Source: an uncultured Zoogloea sp. (GTDB taxonomy: Bacteria; Pseudomonadota; Gammaproteobacteria; Burkholderiales; Rhodocyclaceae). From it: DNA of 55,892 bases. The stretch covers positions 1 through 55,892 of the forward strand of contig CALBTT010000102.1 in the NCBI GenBank assembly GCA_937967645.1, in the 5' to 3' direction. The notes beneath the pieces were generated by a model that was given only the letters and a program-made list of their open reading frames with translations, made no database searches and was not told where the DNA came from. Position numbers and translations under genes: made by a program. Below are positions 9,692 through 19,461 of this stretch, piece after piece. Positions within the stretch are counted from its first letter, which is position 1; each line of letters opens with the position of its first letter.

Positions 9692-11842
9692 TCAGCGCGG
9701 GGCGGGGCCGCCGGCCAGCATGCCGGGCATCGAGACCTCCCGCCCCAGCACCTCGAGCAGGGCCTCCACCGGCATCGGCCGGGCGAACAGGTAGCCCTGG
9801 ATCAGATGGCAGCCCCGGGCCGACAGGGCAGACAGCTGCGACACCGTCTCGACGCCCTCGGCCACCACCTCCAGACCGAGGCTGTGGGCCAGGCCGATGA
9901 CCGCCTCGACAATGGCGATGCCCTGCCCGTCGTCCAGTTCATTGACGAAAGAGCGGTCGATCTTCAGGGTATCCACGGCCAGCCGGCGCAGGTAGGCCAG
10001 GGATGAATACCCCGTACCGAAGTCGTCGACGGCCACCCTCACCCCCATCTCGCGCAGCTGCGACAGGATCACCGTGGCGTAGTCCAGGTCGCGCATCAGC
10101 ACGGTCTCGGTCAGTTCGAATTCGATCCGCTCCGGCGACACCCCTGCGGCAGCCAGCACGGCGCGCACCGTCGGGATCAGCTGGGTGTCCATGAAATTGA
10201 CACCGGACAGGTTGATGCAGAAACGGAACTCCGGCGGCAGCTGCGCCTCCATCCTCGCGATGTCGGCACACACCCGCTCGATCACCGCCCGGCTGAGGGG
10301 CACGATCATGCCGGTCTCCTCCGCCAGGGAGATGAACTCCGGCGGCGGGATCGCACCCCGTGACAGATGGGGCCAGCGCACCAGCGCCTCGGCCTTCACC
10401 ACGGATCGCCGGTGCAGGTCGACGATGGGCTGATAGACGACGCGCAATTCATCGTCGCCGATCGCGCGCCGCAGATCCCCCTCCAGCGTGAAGCGCAGGA
10501 AGGCCGCCACCTTCATCTCCTCGGAGAACAGCGCGACCTGCTCGCCAGTGACCCGCTTCGCACGGTTGAGGGCCGTCTCCGCCGCCTTGAGGAGGGCGTC
10601 CGCGTCGGTCGCGTGATCGGGCATCACCGCCAGGCCGATCCGCGCCGACAGGGTGATCTCCTGCCCGGGCACCCGGATCGGCGCGCGCACCGCCTGCAAC
10701 AAGGTCTCGGCCACCGCGATGATGGCGTCCGTGTCGCCGGCGTCGCTTAGCAGCACACCGAATTCATCCGCAGCCAGGCGCGCCACCTTGAGGCGTGGCA
10801 GGGCCCCGCCCCCGGCCGGCTCGGCAGGTGCCCGGTCGCCCATGCATTCGCGCAGACGGTGGCCGATCACCTGCAGGACCTGGTCGCCCCGCTCGGGGCC
10901 GAGGCTGTCGTTGATGCGTGCAAAACGGTCGAGGTCCACCACCATCACGGCGCACCGGCTGTCATTGCGGAGGCCGCGGGCCACCGCCCCGAGCAGGTTC
11001 TCGCGGAAGAACTCGCGGTTGGGCAGGCCGGTGAGGTGATCGAAATACGCCAGCTGGCGGATGCGGCGCTGGGCATCCACGTGGTCACTGATGTCCTGGG
11101 CGCTGCCCTCCATCACCAGCTGACCCCGCCCGTCGCGCACGTCCCCCGGCTCAGCCGTCTCCAGCACCGTGCGCACGCTGCCATCCGGCCACACGACGCG
11201 ATAGGTGAGCTGGTAGCCGATGCCCTTCCGGGCTCCCTCCACGGCAGCCGTCACGGCAGCCCGGTCACTGGCATAGACATGGCCCAGGACCGCTTCCATG
11301 CCGCTGCCAAAGGCCTGCGGCGACTGGCCGAACAGCCGGTAGTACTGGTCCGAACGCTGTACCCGGTCCTCCTCCACGAACCACTCCCAACTGCCCAGCC
11401 GGGCAATGCGCTGGGCATTGGACAGGCTCTCCTTGTTGCGGGTGAGTTCCTTCATCGCCTGGGCAGAGCGCAGCACGTAGCGGATGCGGAAACGCAACAG
11501 CGTCCAGTTGATGGGCTTGGAGATGAAGTCGGTGGCCCCTGCGTCGAAGGCCCGCTGCACGGATTCGCTGTCATCCAGCCCGGTCAGCATGATGATGGGC
11601 ACCAGCGCCCCGCTCTGCCGGGACCGCAGCTGCTGGCAGACGTCGAAGCCGCTGAGGCCGGGCATCATCACGTCCAGCAGGACGAGATCCGGCAAGGTGC
11701 TGTCGAAGGCGCTCAGCGCCTGGTAACCATCCGCGGCCTCGAGGGTGGCGAAGCCCCCCTCGCGCAGCGCCTCGGTGGCCATCATGCGGGTCAGGGGGTC
11801 GTCGTCCACGACCAGGACTTGAGCATGTTCGCTTGGCGTCAT
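9692..11842 (-). CDS. Receiver-PAS-GGDEF-EAL response regulator
   Basis: A 716-aa soluble protein. Receiver at 8-125 (VVDDD, phospho-acceptor D57, K109); PAS domain at 150-255; GGDEF domain at 265-435; EAL domain at 450-705. The GGDEF signature reads AADEF (357-361), so cyclase activity is doubtful. No RxxD inhibitory site precedes it. The EAL domain is intact: EALVRW (485-490), ELTE, DDFGTGYSSL, IDRSFV, AEGVET and QGY. A phosphorylation-regulated phosphodiesterase is the likely role. The start at 11842 gives an ATGA overlap with the upstream hybrid kinase gene and removes 65 non-homologous residues of a longer frame. Last gene of the TonB/YfiR operon. Confidence 0.92.
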   Translation of the reverse strand: MTPSEHAQVLVVDDDPLTRMMATEALREGGFATLEAADGYQALSAFDSTLPDLVLLDVMMPGLSGFDVCQQLRSRQSGALVPIIMLTGLDDSESVQRAFDAGATDFISKPINWTLLRFRIRYVLRSAQAMKELTRNKESLSNAQRIARLGSWEWFVEEDRVQRSDQYYRLFGQSPQAFGSGMEAVLGHVYASDRAAVTAAVEGARKGIGYQLTYRVVWPDGSVRTVLETAEPGDVRDGRGQLVMEGSAQDISDHVDAQRRIRQLAYFDHLTGLPNREFFRENLLGAVARGLRNDSRCAVMVVDLDRFARINDSLGPERGDQVLQVIGHRLRECMGDRAPAEPAGGGALPRLKVARLAADEFGVLLSDAGDTDAIIAVAETLLQAVRAPIRVPGQEITLSARIGLAVMPDHATDADALLKAAETALNRAKRVTGEQVALFSEEMKVAAFLRFTLEGDLRRAIGDDELRVVYQPIVDLHRRSVVKAEALVRWPHLSRGAIPPPEFISLAEETGMIVPLSRAVIERVCADIARMEAQLPPEFRFCINLSGVNFMDTQLIPTVRAVLAAAGVSPERIEFELTETVLMRDLDYATVILSQLREMGVRVAVDDFGTGYSSLAYLRRLAVDTLKIDRSFVNELDDGQGIAIVEAVIGLAHSLGLEVVAEGVETVSQLSALSARGCHLIQGYLFARPMPVEALLEVLGREVSMPGMLAGGPAPR

Positions 11843-14607
11843 CGTTCCGTCGGGCTCATCGCCCCGTCCAGTAAATCCGTGCTGACCAGTTGTTCGCGGA
11901 GGAGTACATCCTTGCAGGCATCCCAGGCTTCGGCAAGCCTCTCCACATCGGCGGCGGTGGGGGTCTGGCCCTCCTTGATCCGCTCGTCCAGGCTGCGCGC
12001 GCGGGAAGCCAGCCTGACCGCACCGACGGCGAGGCATCCCGACTTCATCTTGTGGGCCAGGGCCCGCACCCCCTGGACATCCCCCGCGGCAAGGGCCGCC
12101 CGCAAGCCTGCCACATTACGCTCGGTTTCACCCACGAAAAGCGGCAGCAGGCGTTGCAGCATCGGCGAGGCCCGGTTGCCATTGACCCCCGGCAGGGACA
12201 TCAGCAGGTCGACGTCCATCGCCGTCTCGACCTCGCGCTCCGCCTGCACCGGCGGATCGGGAAGGATCCGCGGGAAGGAGGTGTCCGGATCGGACGGCAG
12301 GGCCTCCCGCAGCCAGCGGCTCAACACCGCCCACAGCTGCTCGCGGGACACCGGCTTGACCAGGTAGTCATCCATGCCGGCGGCCAGGCAGGCGTCCCGG
12401 TCCTCCTTGAGGGCGTTGGCGGTCAGCGCCACCACCGGCATGCGGGGCAGGCCCTGGGCCGCCTCATGGGCGCGGATGCCCAGGGTCGCCTGACGACCGT
12501 CCATCTCGGGCATCTGGATGTCCATCAGGACCAGATCGAAACGGGCCTCGCAGCAGGCATCAAGGGCCTTGCGCCCGTTCTCGGCCACGGAGACCCGGCA
12601 GCCCAGGGACTCGAGCACGGCAGTCACCACCTCCCGATTGACCGGGTGGTCCTCGACCACCAGCACATGGGCAGCGAGGGTCCGCGGAACGGCCGGATCG
12701 GACGCATCCTCCGGACCCGGCTCACGGCCCAGCGCACGCAGCACCTCGAGGCCGATGAAAGGCTCGGCGAGCAGATGGGTGGCCCCCGCCGCCTCCAGCG
12801 CGGGCGCGTTGTCACGGCCGGCATCACAGACCCCCACCCGTGCCGGCCCACCGGACCGCCCGCTGAGGACGCGCAGACATTCGATGCCCTTGCCCGCGTC
12901 AAAGGCCGGGTCCACGATCACCCAGTCGAACCCGGTGTCGACGGCCAGCATCTCGTCCACCGCGGGCACGTCGAAGACCAGCTCGGTCCGACAGCCCAGG
13001 AAGACCAGCTGCTCCACCAGCGCGTCGCGCAGGCGGGAATCACCGAGCGCGAGCAGCGCCGCCATGCCGGACAGGGGCCGCTCCAGCTCACGGCCGGCAG
13101 GGGTCACCCCGACCTCGAATTCGGCCCAGAAACAGGAGCCCTGGCCGGGCTCGGTGAGATAGCCGATGCTGCCGTCCATCAGCTCCACCAGCTGTTTGGC
13201 GATGGACAGGCCCAGCCCGGTGCCACCAAAACGGCGCGCCATTGAGTTGTCGGCCTGGGAGAAGGACTGGAACAAGCGCGCGCCCGCCTCCCGCGGCACA
13301 CCGATGCCGGTATCGCGCACCTCGGCGCGCAGCCGCAGACGCCCCCTGGCGGCGCCGGCAACCGGGAAGAGGCGGATCGCGATCTCGCCCTTTTCGGTGA
13401 ATTTCTGGGCGTTGGAGAGCAGGTTGTTCAGTACCTGGCGGACCCGCAGACCGTCACCGACGGCCTGCTCGGGAACCTGCCGGTCCACGTGCAGGCGCAG
13501 GCGCAGGCCTCGTTCGTGGGTCGACACCGCGAACAGGGTGGCCACCTGGTCGACGGTGTCCCTGAGGGAGAACGGCAGCGCTTCGAGCTCGAGCCGGCCC
13601 GCCTCGATCTTCGACACATCCAGCACGTCGTTGATGATCTCCATCAGCGAATGGGCGGAATTGCCGAGCATGTCCACAAAGCGCGCCTGACGGCCGGCCA
13701 GCGGCGTCTGGCGCAGCAGCCCGATCATGCCCAGCACGCCGTTCATCGGAGTACGGATCTCGTGGCTCATGTTGGCCAGGAACTGGGACTTGGCCCGGCT
13801 GGCCGCCTCGGCCTGCTCCTTGGCCGCCTGCAATTCGGCGGTGCGGGCAGCCACCTCGGAGGCAAGGTGTTCCCGGTGCAGGGTGAGCTCCCGATCGCGG
13901 GTGGCGATCTCGCCCAGCATGCCGTTGAAACCGGCGATGAGCTCACCCACCTCGTCCGCATACCCGGCCGGCGCCCGCAGGTCATACCGTTTGTGGGCGC
14001 CCACCTCGCGGACCACCAGCGCCAGCTGCTGGATGGGATCGACGATCATCCCCTGGACGCGGCGGACGAACAGGGCGGCCGCCAGCAGGGCCACCAGCAG
14101 CCCGAGCAAGGCAAAGCCGATCCACAGTGCCAGGCGTCCCAGGATGGGTTGCAGATCGAACTCCAGGATCAGGCAGCCCAGTTCTTCGCCGTCGCTGACC
14201 AGGCGCTGGCTCACCACGAGGTGCAGCATGCTCCAGTGCGACGTCTTGCCGGCCCCGAGGACCTTCAGGCGAGCAACCAGGTCCGGCTGCTCGCGCAGCG
14301 CTGCCGGATAGGTCGCAAACACGGCACCATCGGGGCGCAGCAGCATCGCGGCGGACACCCGCTCGTGGTAGCGCAGGGACGCCAGCAGGGAGTCGGCCAC
14401 CCGCGGATCGTCGAAGCGCAGCGGAGAAATGGCCCCGTCGGCCACGATCTCGGAGAGGGTCCGCGCGTCGTCGTCCGCACGGCGCAGCTCGCCGCGCACC
14501 TCGAGCATGAAGATGGTCAGCAAGGCCACCCCGAGGGCGATCAGCACGCTGAAGCGGACCACCATCCCGAGCTTGGCGCCGATGGGCAGATTCTTCAGGA
14601 CTCTCAT
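11839..14607 (-). CDS. CHASE8-HAMP hybrid histidine kinase with receiver and HPt
   Basis: A 922-aa inner-membrane sensor. TM helix at about 15-36; periplasmic domain at 40-155 that resembles CHASE8, the sensor of YfiN-type cyclases (ISPLRFDDPRVADSLLASL, 60-78); second TM at 160-182; HAMP at 183-240. Phosphoacceptor H282 lies in FLANMSHEIRTPMNG, and the ATPase domain has the N box LNNLLSNAQKF, DTGIG and GGTGLGLSI. Residues 512-630 form a receiver-like fold without the usual acidic pocket. A canonical receiver follows (649-765; D696 in LMDIQMPEMDG), then an HPt domain (H852 in AHKMKSG). The layout is BarA-like. It overlaps both neighbours by ATGA. Confidence 0.92.
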   Translation of the reverse strand: MRVLKNLPIGAKLGMVVRFSVLIALGVALLTIFMLEVRGELRRADDDARTLSEIVADGAISPLRFDDPRVADSLLASLRYHERVSAAMLLRPDGAVFATYPAALREQPDLVARLKVLGAGKTSHWSMLHLVVSQRLVSDGEELGCLILEFDLQPILGRLALWIGFALLGLLVALLAAALFVRRVQGMIVDPIQQLALVVREVGAHKRYDLRAPAGYADEVGELIAGFNGMLGEIATRDRELTLHREHLASEVAARTAELQAAKEQAEAASRAKSQFLANMSHEIRTPMNGVLGMIGLLRQTPLAGRQARFVDMLGNSAHSLMEIINDVLDVSKIEAGRLELEALPFSLRDTVDQVATLFAVSTHERGLRLRLHVDRQVPEQAVGDGLRVRQVLNNLLSNAQKFTEKGEIAIRLFPVAGAARGRLRLRAEVRDTGIGVPREAGARLFQSFSQADNSMARRFGGTGLGLSIAKQLVELMDGSIGYLTEPGQGSCFWAEFEVGVTPAGRELERPLSGMAALLALGDSRLRDALVEQLVFLGCRTELVFDVPAVDEMLAVDTGFDWVIVDPAFDAGKGIECLRVLSGRSGGPARVGVCDAGRDNAPALEAAGATHLLAEPFIGLEVLRALGREPGPEDASDPAVPRTLAAHVLVVEDHPVNREVVTAVLESLGCRVSVAENGRKALDACCEARFDLVLMDIQMPEMDGRQATLGIRAHEAAQGLPRMPVVALTANALKEDRDACLAAGMDDYLVKPVSREQLWAVLSRWLREALPSDPDTSFPRILPDPPVQAEREVETAMDVDLLMSLPGVNGNRASPMLQRLLPLFVGETERNVAGLRAALAAGDVQGVRALAHKMKSGCLAVGAVRLASRARSLDERIKEGQTPTAADVERLAEAWDACKDVLLREQLVSTDLLDGAMSPTER

Positions 14608-15155
14608 CTCCCGCCCCTTTCCGCGCCGAGCACCTGCCGGCCAAGCCGCAGGAGCTGGGAGCTGGCACGCAGGTTGTCGCGCATCAGCGGTCCCTGGTTG
14701 ATGTCAAAACGGACCCGTTGCTCCTCGATGACCAGCCCGATCCCCCCGCCGGCCTCGACAAAGCCGTCGATGTCGCTGACGGTCAGCACCGCACGCTCGG
14801 AGAGCCCACGCAGGATCAAGCCCATGCGCCGCTCCTCCGATCCGGAAATGAACACGAGATGGCAGTCGGCAGCCTGCTCGAGGCTGTCGGCCTGGCGGAC
14901 ACGCACTTCTCGCCCCTGCACCTGACGTCCCTCCAGGCCCTCCAGGGCCCCACCGAAAGGATCCCGGCCCAGCAGGCAGATGCGCAGCGGGGCTCCGGCC
15001 GGCAGACGACCCGCCGGCCACTCGACGTAACGCGCGAAATTGAGCAGGTAGGCCGCCTTGATCTGGTATTCGCCAGAGGGAGGACCGGCGAGCGCCGGCA
15101 GCGCCACAAGCAGAGCGGTGGCGCGCAGCAGCCGGCGGAGGAGGCCTTGTCTCAC
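14604..15155 (-). CDS. YfiR-family (DUF4154) periplasmic protein
   Basis: A 183-aa exported protein. A GTG at 15155 starts a signal peptide (LLRRLLRATALLVALPALAG) and lies 10 nt after the TonB receptor stop; a longer frame has no homologous extension. The mature part opens with the family signature EYQIKAAYLLNFARYVEWP and continues with ICLLGRDPFG and the LVFIS and GIGLVIEEQRVRFDIN segments. In Pseudomonas, YfiR is a periplasmic inhibitor that binds the CHASE8 sensor of the cyclase YfiN. Here the next gene, overlapping by 4 nt, is a kinase with what appears to be the same sensor domain, so a YfiR-sensor contact is a reasonable inference. Confidence 0.88.
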   Translation of the reverse strand: MRQGLLRRLLRATALLVALPALAGPPSGEYQIKAAYLLNFARYVEWPAGRLPAGAPLRICLLGRDPFGGALEGLEGRQVQGREVRVRQADSLEQAADCHLVFISGSEERRMGLILRGLSERAVLTVSDIDGFVEAGGGIGLVIEEQRVRFDINQGPLMRDNLRASSQLLRLGRQVLGAERGGR

Positions 15156-15165
15156 GGCAGCGTCC

Positions 15166-17193
15166 TCAGTACCGCCAGACACCTTGCAGATAGCCCCGGC
15201 GGGGCTGGTAGGCGGGCTGCCCCGGGAAGAAGTTCGACACGTACTCGAGGTGCAGTGGATCCAGGAGGTTCTGGATGCCGAGGGACAGGTCGAACAGCGG
15301 CCCCACCCGCCAGCCGTAGTGGAGGTCAACCGTGGTGTAGGCGGGCACACCCGCCGCTCCGATTGCCCCGGTGCGGCGCAGGATCAGGTCGAACTCGTGC
15401 CCCCGCCCGGCATTGACCATGGCGCGCAGACTGCCCCAATGGTGGGGAGACGCGGTTTCCAGGGTTCGCCCGTAAGCCTCGAGGGCCGCATCGCTGCTCG
15501 ATTTCGCGCGGGTGTCCATGACCGTGTAGCTGCCCTGCAGACGAAGGCTGGAAGTCAGCGGCAGATCAAGCCCCAACTCCAGGCCGTGGCTTCGCGCTGC
15601 ACTGAAATTGCCCCGGAACAAGGTCTGGCTGGGCGCGTAATACGGGGGGATCGGAATGGGCATCCCCGGGAAGCTCAGCCCGTTCGGGTCCGTGCGCGTG
15701 CCGATCAGGCGCCGGTAGTCGTTGTAGAAGGCCACGGCCTCCAGGCTGGCGCTCCCCAGGTTGCGGCGGTAACCGAGCTCAAAGGCATCAAGCCGCTCGG
15801 CGCGGCGGTTCCAGTCCGCCCCCGGACTGGAGAGCGTCGCCACCGCAGGGAACGGCGCCCGGGGTGGCGCAGCGACGAAGCCATAGACGATGGTGGCGTC
15901 ACTCTCCCCGATGGACGGTGTGCGCGCGGCCCGCGACCAGCTGGTCCACAGACTGTCGTCGATACTCGGCGTCCACATCAGGCGCGCAGTGGGCTGGGGC
16001 TCGAAGCGGGTCAGGCTGGAATACTCGAAGCGGCCGCCGAGGGTCAGCTTCCAGGTCTTGGGTACCAGCGTGATCTCATCCTGTACGAAGGCGCTCAGCA
16101 CCCGAGAATGGCGTCGCGCAGGATCGACGTTCAGTGTGCTGCTGGCCGCAATGATCTCGGTACGCAGGTAGCGGGCTCCCAGCCCCCACATGAGCTCATG
16201 CGCCCCTTCGGGCGTCAGGCGATGCTGAAAATCCACATCGATCGTATCGACCGTGCCACGCCCGTAGGACCCCACATTGGCAAACTGGTGATCCACATAG
16301 GCCTGCAGGGACGCCTCGCCGCCCAGCCAGCCCCAGTTGCGCCGCCCCTGCAGGCTGCTCCCCTCGAACTCGAAGTTGATGGGATACAGCCCCTGGAAGC
16401 CTGCCACCGAGGAGCTGAGGATATGCTCGGCACTGTTGCGACGGTAGGCATTCCCCAGCACCGACCAGGCATCCTCGCCGGAGCCGGCACCATCGAGGCG
16501 GAAACCCGCACTCCAGCCCCGATTGCTGTCCGAGTCCTCGCGATCATCGGCAGAACGGGAGCGTGACAGCTCGCTCCCCTTGACATAGATCCGCCCCGCT
16601 CCGGCGTCCCCCAGGTCGAAGCCCTGGCGCGCAGCCATCGTGGGCCGCCCCTTGTCGTCGATGCTCGCAGAGACCAGCCCGCCCCGGGTGGACGTGGCCT
16701 TGCGCGTGACGATGTTGATGACACCATTGACCGCATTGGCCCCCCACAGGGACGCCCCGGCGCCACGGATGACCTCGATGCGCTCGACATCCTCGAGCAG
16801 GATGTCCAGGGACTCCCAGAACACGCCCGAGAACAGCGGACTATAAACACTGCGCCCATCGATCTGAACCAGCAGCCTGTTCGAGAAGCGGCCATCGGTT
16901 CCCCTCACCCCGACCGCCCAACGCCCGGAACCGATCTGCGACACGGTCACCCCGGGCACCTCGCGCAAGGCCTCCGGAATACTGCGCGCACCGCTGCGGC
17001 GGATCTCCTCGGAGGACACGACCGTGACGGCCGCCGGTGTATCAGAGAGCTTCTGCGCCTTGCGGGACACCGTCGCCACGTCGAGACGGGCCAGTTCCTC
17101 AAGGGTCAGATCAACCAGCGGTGCCTCCCCCCCCTGCGCCGCTGAACACCCCAACACGACGGAAGCCAGGAAACCGGCTTTGACTCGGTTCAT
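15166..17193 (-). CDS. TonB-dependent outer-membrane receptor
   Basis: A 675-aa receptor. Signal peptide (MNRVKAGFLASVVLGCSAAQ) cleaved near residue 20; plug domain at about 45-165 with the typical AAVTVVSSEEIRRSG, SIPEALREVPGV, VLVQIDGRSVYSP-like and VERIEVIRGAGASLWG segments; then a 22-strand-type beta barrel ending in aromatic GVWRY. The start at 17193 is chosen because an upstream extension of 60 codons is not receptor-like. First gene of the operon with yfiR, hybrid kinase and GGDEF/EAL genes. The ligand cannot be told from sequence. Coupling to YfiR suggests it may signal as well as transport. Confidence 0.92.
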   Translation of the reverse strand: MNRVKAGFLASVVLGCSAAQGGEAPLVDLTLEELARLDVATVSRKAQKLSDTPAAVTVVSSEEIRRSGARSIPEALREVPGVTVSQIGSGRWAVGVRGTDGRFSNRLLVQIDGRSVYSPLFSGVFWESLDILLEDVERIEVIRGAGASLWGANAVNGVINIVTRKATSTRGGLVSASIDDKGRPTMAARQGFDLGDAGAGRIYVKGSELSRSRSADDREDSDSNRGWSAGFRLDGAGSGEDAWSVLGNAYRRNSAEHILSSSVAGFQGLYPINFEFEGSSLQGRRNWGWLGGEASLQAYVDHQFANVGSYGRGTVDTIDVDFQHRLTPEGAHELMWGLGARYLRTEIIAASSTLNVDPARRHSRVLSAFVQDEITLVPKTWKLTLGGRFEYSSLTRFEPQPTARLMWTPSIDDSLWTSWSRAARTPSIGESDATIVYGFVAAPPRAPFPAVATLSSPGADWNRRAERLDAFELGYRRNLGSASLEAVAFYNDYRRLIGTRTDPNGLSFPGMPIPIPPYYAPSQTLFRGNFSAARSHGLELGLDLPLTSSLRLQGSYTVMDTRAKSSSDAALEAYGRTLETASPHHWGSLRAMVNAGRGHEFDLILRRTGAIGAAGVPAYTTVDLHYGWRVGPLFDLSLGIQNLLDPLHLEYVSNFFPGQPAYQPRRGYLQGVWRY

Positions 17194-17498
17194 TTTGGAA
17201 CTCTCTATGCATTGCGGTAACCGGCAGGCATGCCATCCCCGACTGCCTGCTCTTGATGCTGAATTGTCGTGGATCTGCCTGCAGATGCACAGCACAGACT
17301 CCACATTTCCCGCCAAAACCACTCCGCCTGCAACAAAACGGCGACACATCACCGGGGAAGCCTCACCCGACACGGCGCAGCCACAACGCCATTTCCCGCG
17401 GGGCCGGGGTCGGGCACCTCCACCATCGGCTACAATCGCAGGCTTTCGTAATTTGCACCCGGCGCCGCCCCATCCGCGCCCGTCAAGGTAGGACCCAG
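17194..17498. other. Divergent intergenic region, TonB receptor / glnS
   Basis: This 305-bp non-coding stretch separates two divergent genes and must hold both promoters. On the plus strand a TACAAT -10-like box is visible near the glnS side. On the minus strand AGAGAG precedes the TonB receptor ATG as a weak ribosome binding site. No tRNA, repeat or riboswitch was recognised. Confidence 0.6.
17431..17436 (+). promoter_or_regulatory. Probable -10 box of glnS promoter
   Basis: TACAAT lies 62 nt upstream of the glnS start, a good sigma70 -10 match. The expected -35 position (about 17408-17413) is a poor match, so the assignment is tentative. Confidence 0.4.
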
Positions 17499-19220
17499 AT
17501 GACTGCTCCCAAAACCGCCGCCGAAGAATCGACCCCCAGCAACTTCATCCGCAACCTCATCGACGAAGACCGCCGTCTCGGCAAATGGGGGGGGCGAGTC
17601 GAAACCCGCTTTCCGCCCGAGCCGAACGGTTACCTGCACTACGGCCACGCCAAGAGCATCTGCCTCAACTTCGGGCTGGCCGAAACCTACGGTGGCGCTT
17701 GCCACATGCGCTTCGACGACACCAACCCGACCAAGGAAGAGCAGGAATACGTCGATGCCATCATCGAGGCGGTGCAATGGCTGGGGTTCGACTGGCAGCA
17801 GCACCTGTACTTCGCGTCGGACTACTTCGACAAGATGTATGCGATGGCGGAGCACCTGATCACCGTCGGCAAGGCCTATGTGGACTCCCTCTCGGCCGAG
17901 GAGATGCGCGCCTACCGCGGCACCCTGTCGGCACCGGGCAAGGACAGCCCCTACCGCAACCGCAGCGTGACCGAGAACCTGGAGCTGTTCCAGCGCATGA
18001 AGGCGGGGGAGTTTCCCGACGGCACCCACATCCTGCGCGCCAGGATCGACATGGCCTCGCCCAACATCAACCTGCGCGACCCGGCCATCTACCGCATCCG
18101 CCACGCCACCCACCACCGCACGGGTGACCGCTGGTGTGTCTATCCGATGTACACCTTCGCCCATCCCATCGAGGACGCGCTGGAGGATGTGACCCACTCC
18201 ATCTGCACCCTGGAATTCGAAGACCAGCGCCCCTTCTACGAATGGCTGCTGGAGTCCCTCGCCGACGGCGGCTTCTTCCTGCGTCCGGTGCCCCGCCAGA
18301 TCGAGTTCGCCCGCCTCAATCTCACCTACGTGGTGCTGTCCAAGCGCAAGCTGATCCAGCTGGTCGAAGAGAAGCACGTGGCCGGCTGGGACGACCCGCG
18401 CCTGCCGACCCTGATCGGCGCCCGCCGCCGGGGCTTCACGCCCGAGGGCTTCCGCATGTTCGCCGAACGCATCGGCGTGTCCAAGGCCGACTCGTGGATC
18501 GACATGAGCGTGCTCGAAGACTGCATGCGTGAGCACCTCAACGAAGCGGCCGAGCGCCGGGTGGCCGTGCTCGACCCGCTCAAGCTGATCATCACCAACT
18601 ACCCCGAGGGCCATTCCGAGCGCTGCCACGCCCCCAACCACCCGCTGCACCCGGAGCTGGGCAAGCGTGAGATGCCCTTCAGCCGCGAGCTGTGGATCGA
18701 GCGGGAGGACTTCATGGAGACCCCGGTAAAGGGCTACCACCGCCTCTACCCGGGCAACATGGCCCGTCTGCGCTACGGCTTCGTGGTGAAGTGCACCGGC
18801 TGCGAGAAGGACGCCGACGGCAACATCACCGCGGTGCTGTGCGAGTACATGCCCGACTCCAAGTCCGGCACGCCCGGCGCCGACACCTACAAGGTCAAGG
18901 GCAACCTCCACTGGGTCTCCGCCGCCCACGCCTACACCGCGGAAGTGCGCCTCTACGACCGCCTCTTTGCCCACGCCTATCCGGGCAACCGGCGTGAAGG
19001 CGACCCTGAAGGCCTCGAGCGGGATTTCCTGGACGACATCAATCCGGACAGTCTGCGCATCATCACTGCCCAGCTGGAGCCCGCCCTGCGCGCTGCCCGC
19101 CCCGAGGCCCGCTTCCAGTTCGAGCGGCACGGCTATTTCGTGGCGGACCGGGTCGACACCCGCGACGGCGCACCTGTCTTCAACCGCACGGTCACCTTGC
19201 GGGATGCCTGGAAGAAATAA
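17499..19220 (+). CDS. glnS: Glutaminyl-tRNA synthetase
   Basis: Charges tRNA-Gln with glutamine in the cytoplasm; class I aminoacyl-tRNA synthetase, 573 aa (E. coli enzyme 554). The class I HIGH-type motif is HYGH (47-50) within PPEPNGYLHYGHAKS, and the KMSKS-type loop is LSKRK near 280-284. GlnS-specific segments such as RFDDTNPTKEEQEYV follow the first motif. The C-terminal anticodon-binding beta barrels are complete. The ATG at 17499 is preceded by AAGGTAGGA. Presence of GlnS indicates direct Gln-tRNA charging. Confidence 0.97.
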   Translation: MTAPKTAAEESTPSNFIRNLIDEDRRLGKWGGRVETRFPPEPNGYLHYGHAKSICLNFGLAETYGGACHMRFDDTNPTKEEQEYVDAIIEAVQWLGFDWQQHLYFASDYFDKMYAMAEHLITVGKAYVDSLSAEEMRAYRGTLSAPGKDSPYRNRSVTENLELFQRMKAGEFPDGTHILRARIDMASPNINLRDPAIYRIRHATHHRTGDRWCVYPMYTFAHPIEDALEDVTHSICTLEFEDQRPFYEWLLESLADGGFFLRPVPRQIEFARLNLTYVVLSKRKLIQLVEEKHVAGWDDPRLPTLIGARRRGFTPEGFRMFAERIGVSKADSWIDMSVLEDCMREHLNEAAERRVAVLDPLKLIITNYPEGHSERCHAPNHPLHPELGKREMPFSRELWIEREDFMETPVKGYHRLYPGNMARLRYGFVVKCTGCEKDADGNITAVLCEYMPDSKSGTPGADTYKVKGNLHWVSAAHAYTAEVRLYDRLFAHAYPGNRREGDPEGLERDFLDDINPDSLRIITAQLEPALRAARPEARFQFERHGYFVADRVDTRDGAPVFNRTVTLRDAWKK

Positions 19221-19225
19221 GTACC

Positions 19226-19249
19226 CCGGGTGGCTCCCCAGCCACCCGG
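19226..19249 (+). terminator. Hairpin after glnS
   Basis: Perfect 9-bp stem (CCGGGTGGC / GCCACCCGG) with a 6-nt loop starts 5 nt after the glnS stop. There is no U-tract, so it may be a weak or factor-dependent terminator or an mRNA-stabilising stem. Confidence 0.55.
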
Positions 19250-19461
19250 CTGTCATGGAGGCCGGACCGGACAGGCACGACCGGCCCCATACCGCCACGA
19301 TGGCCGCGGCATCGTCGCATGCCACTGAAATTGGCTTACTGGCTTAAGCTTCGGGAGGTTTTGCCGATTACAAATGGCTGAACCGTTCGTTGTCCGATTT
19401 GTCCTGCATGAGATCAGGATAAATCAGACTCAACCCAGACCCCGCCAGGCCATCGCATTGC

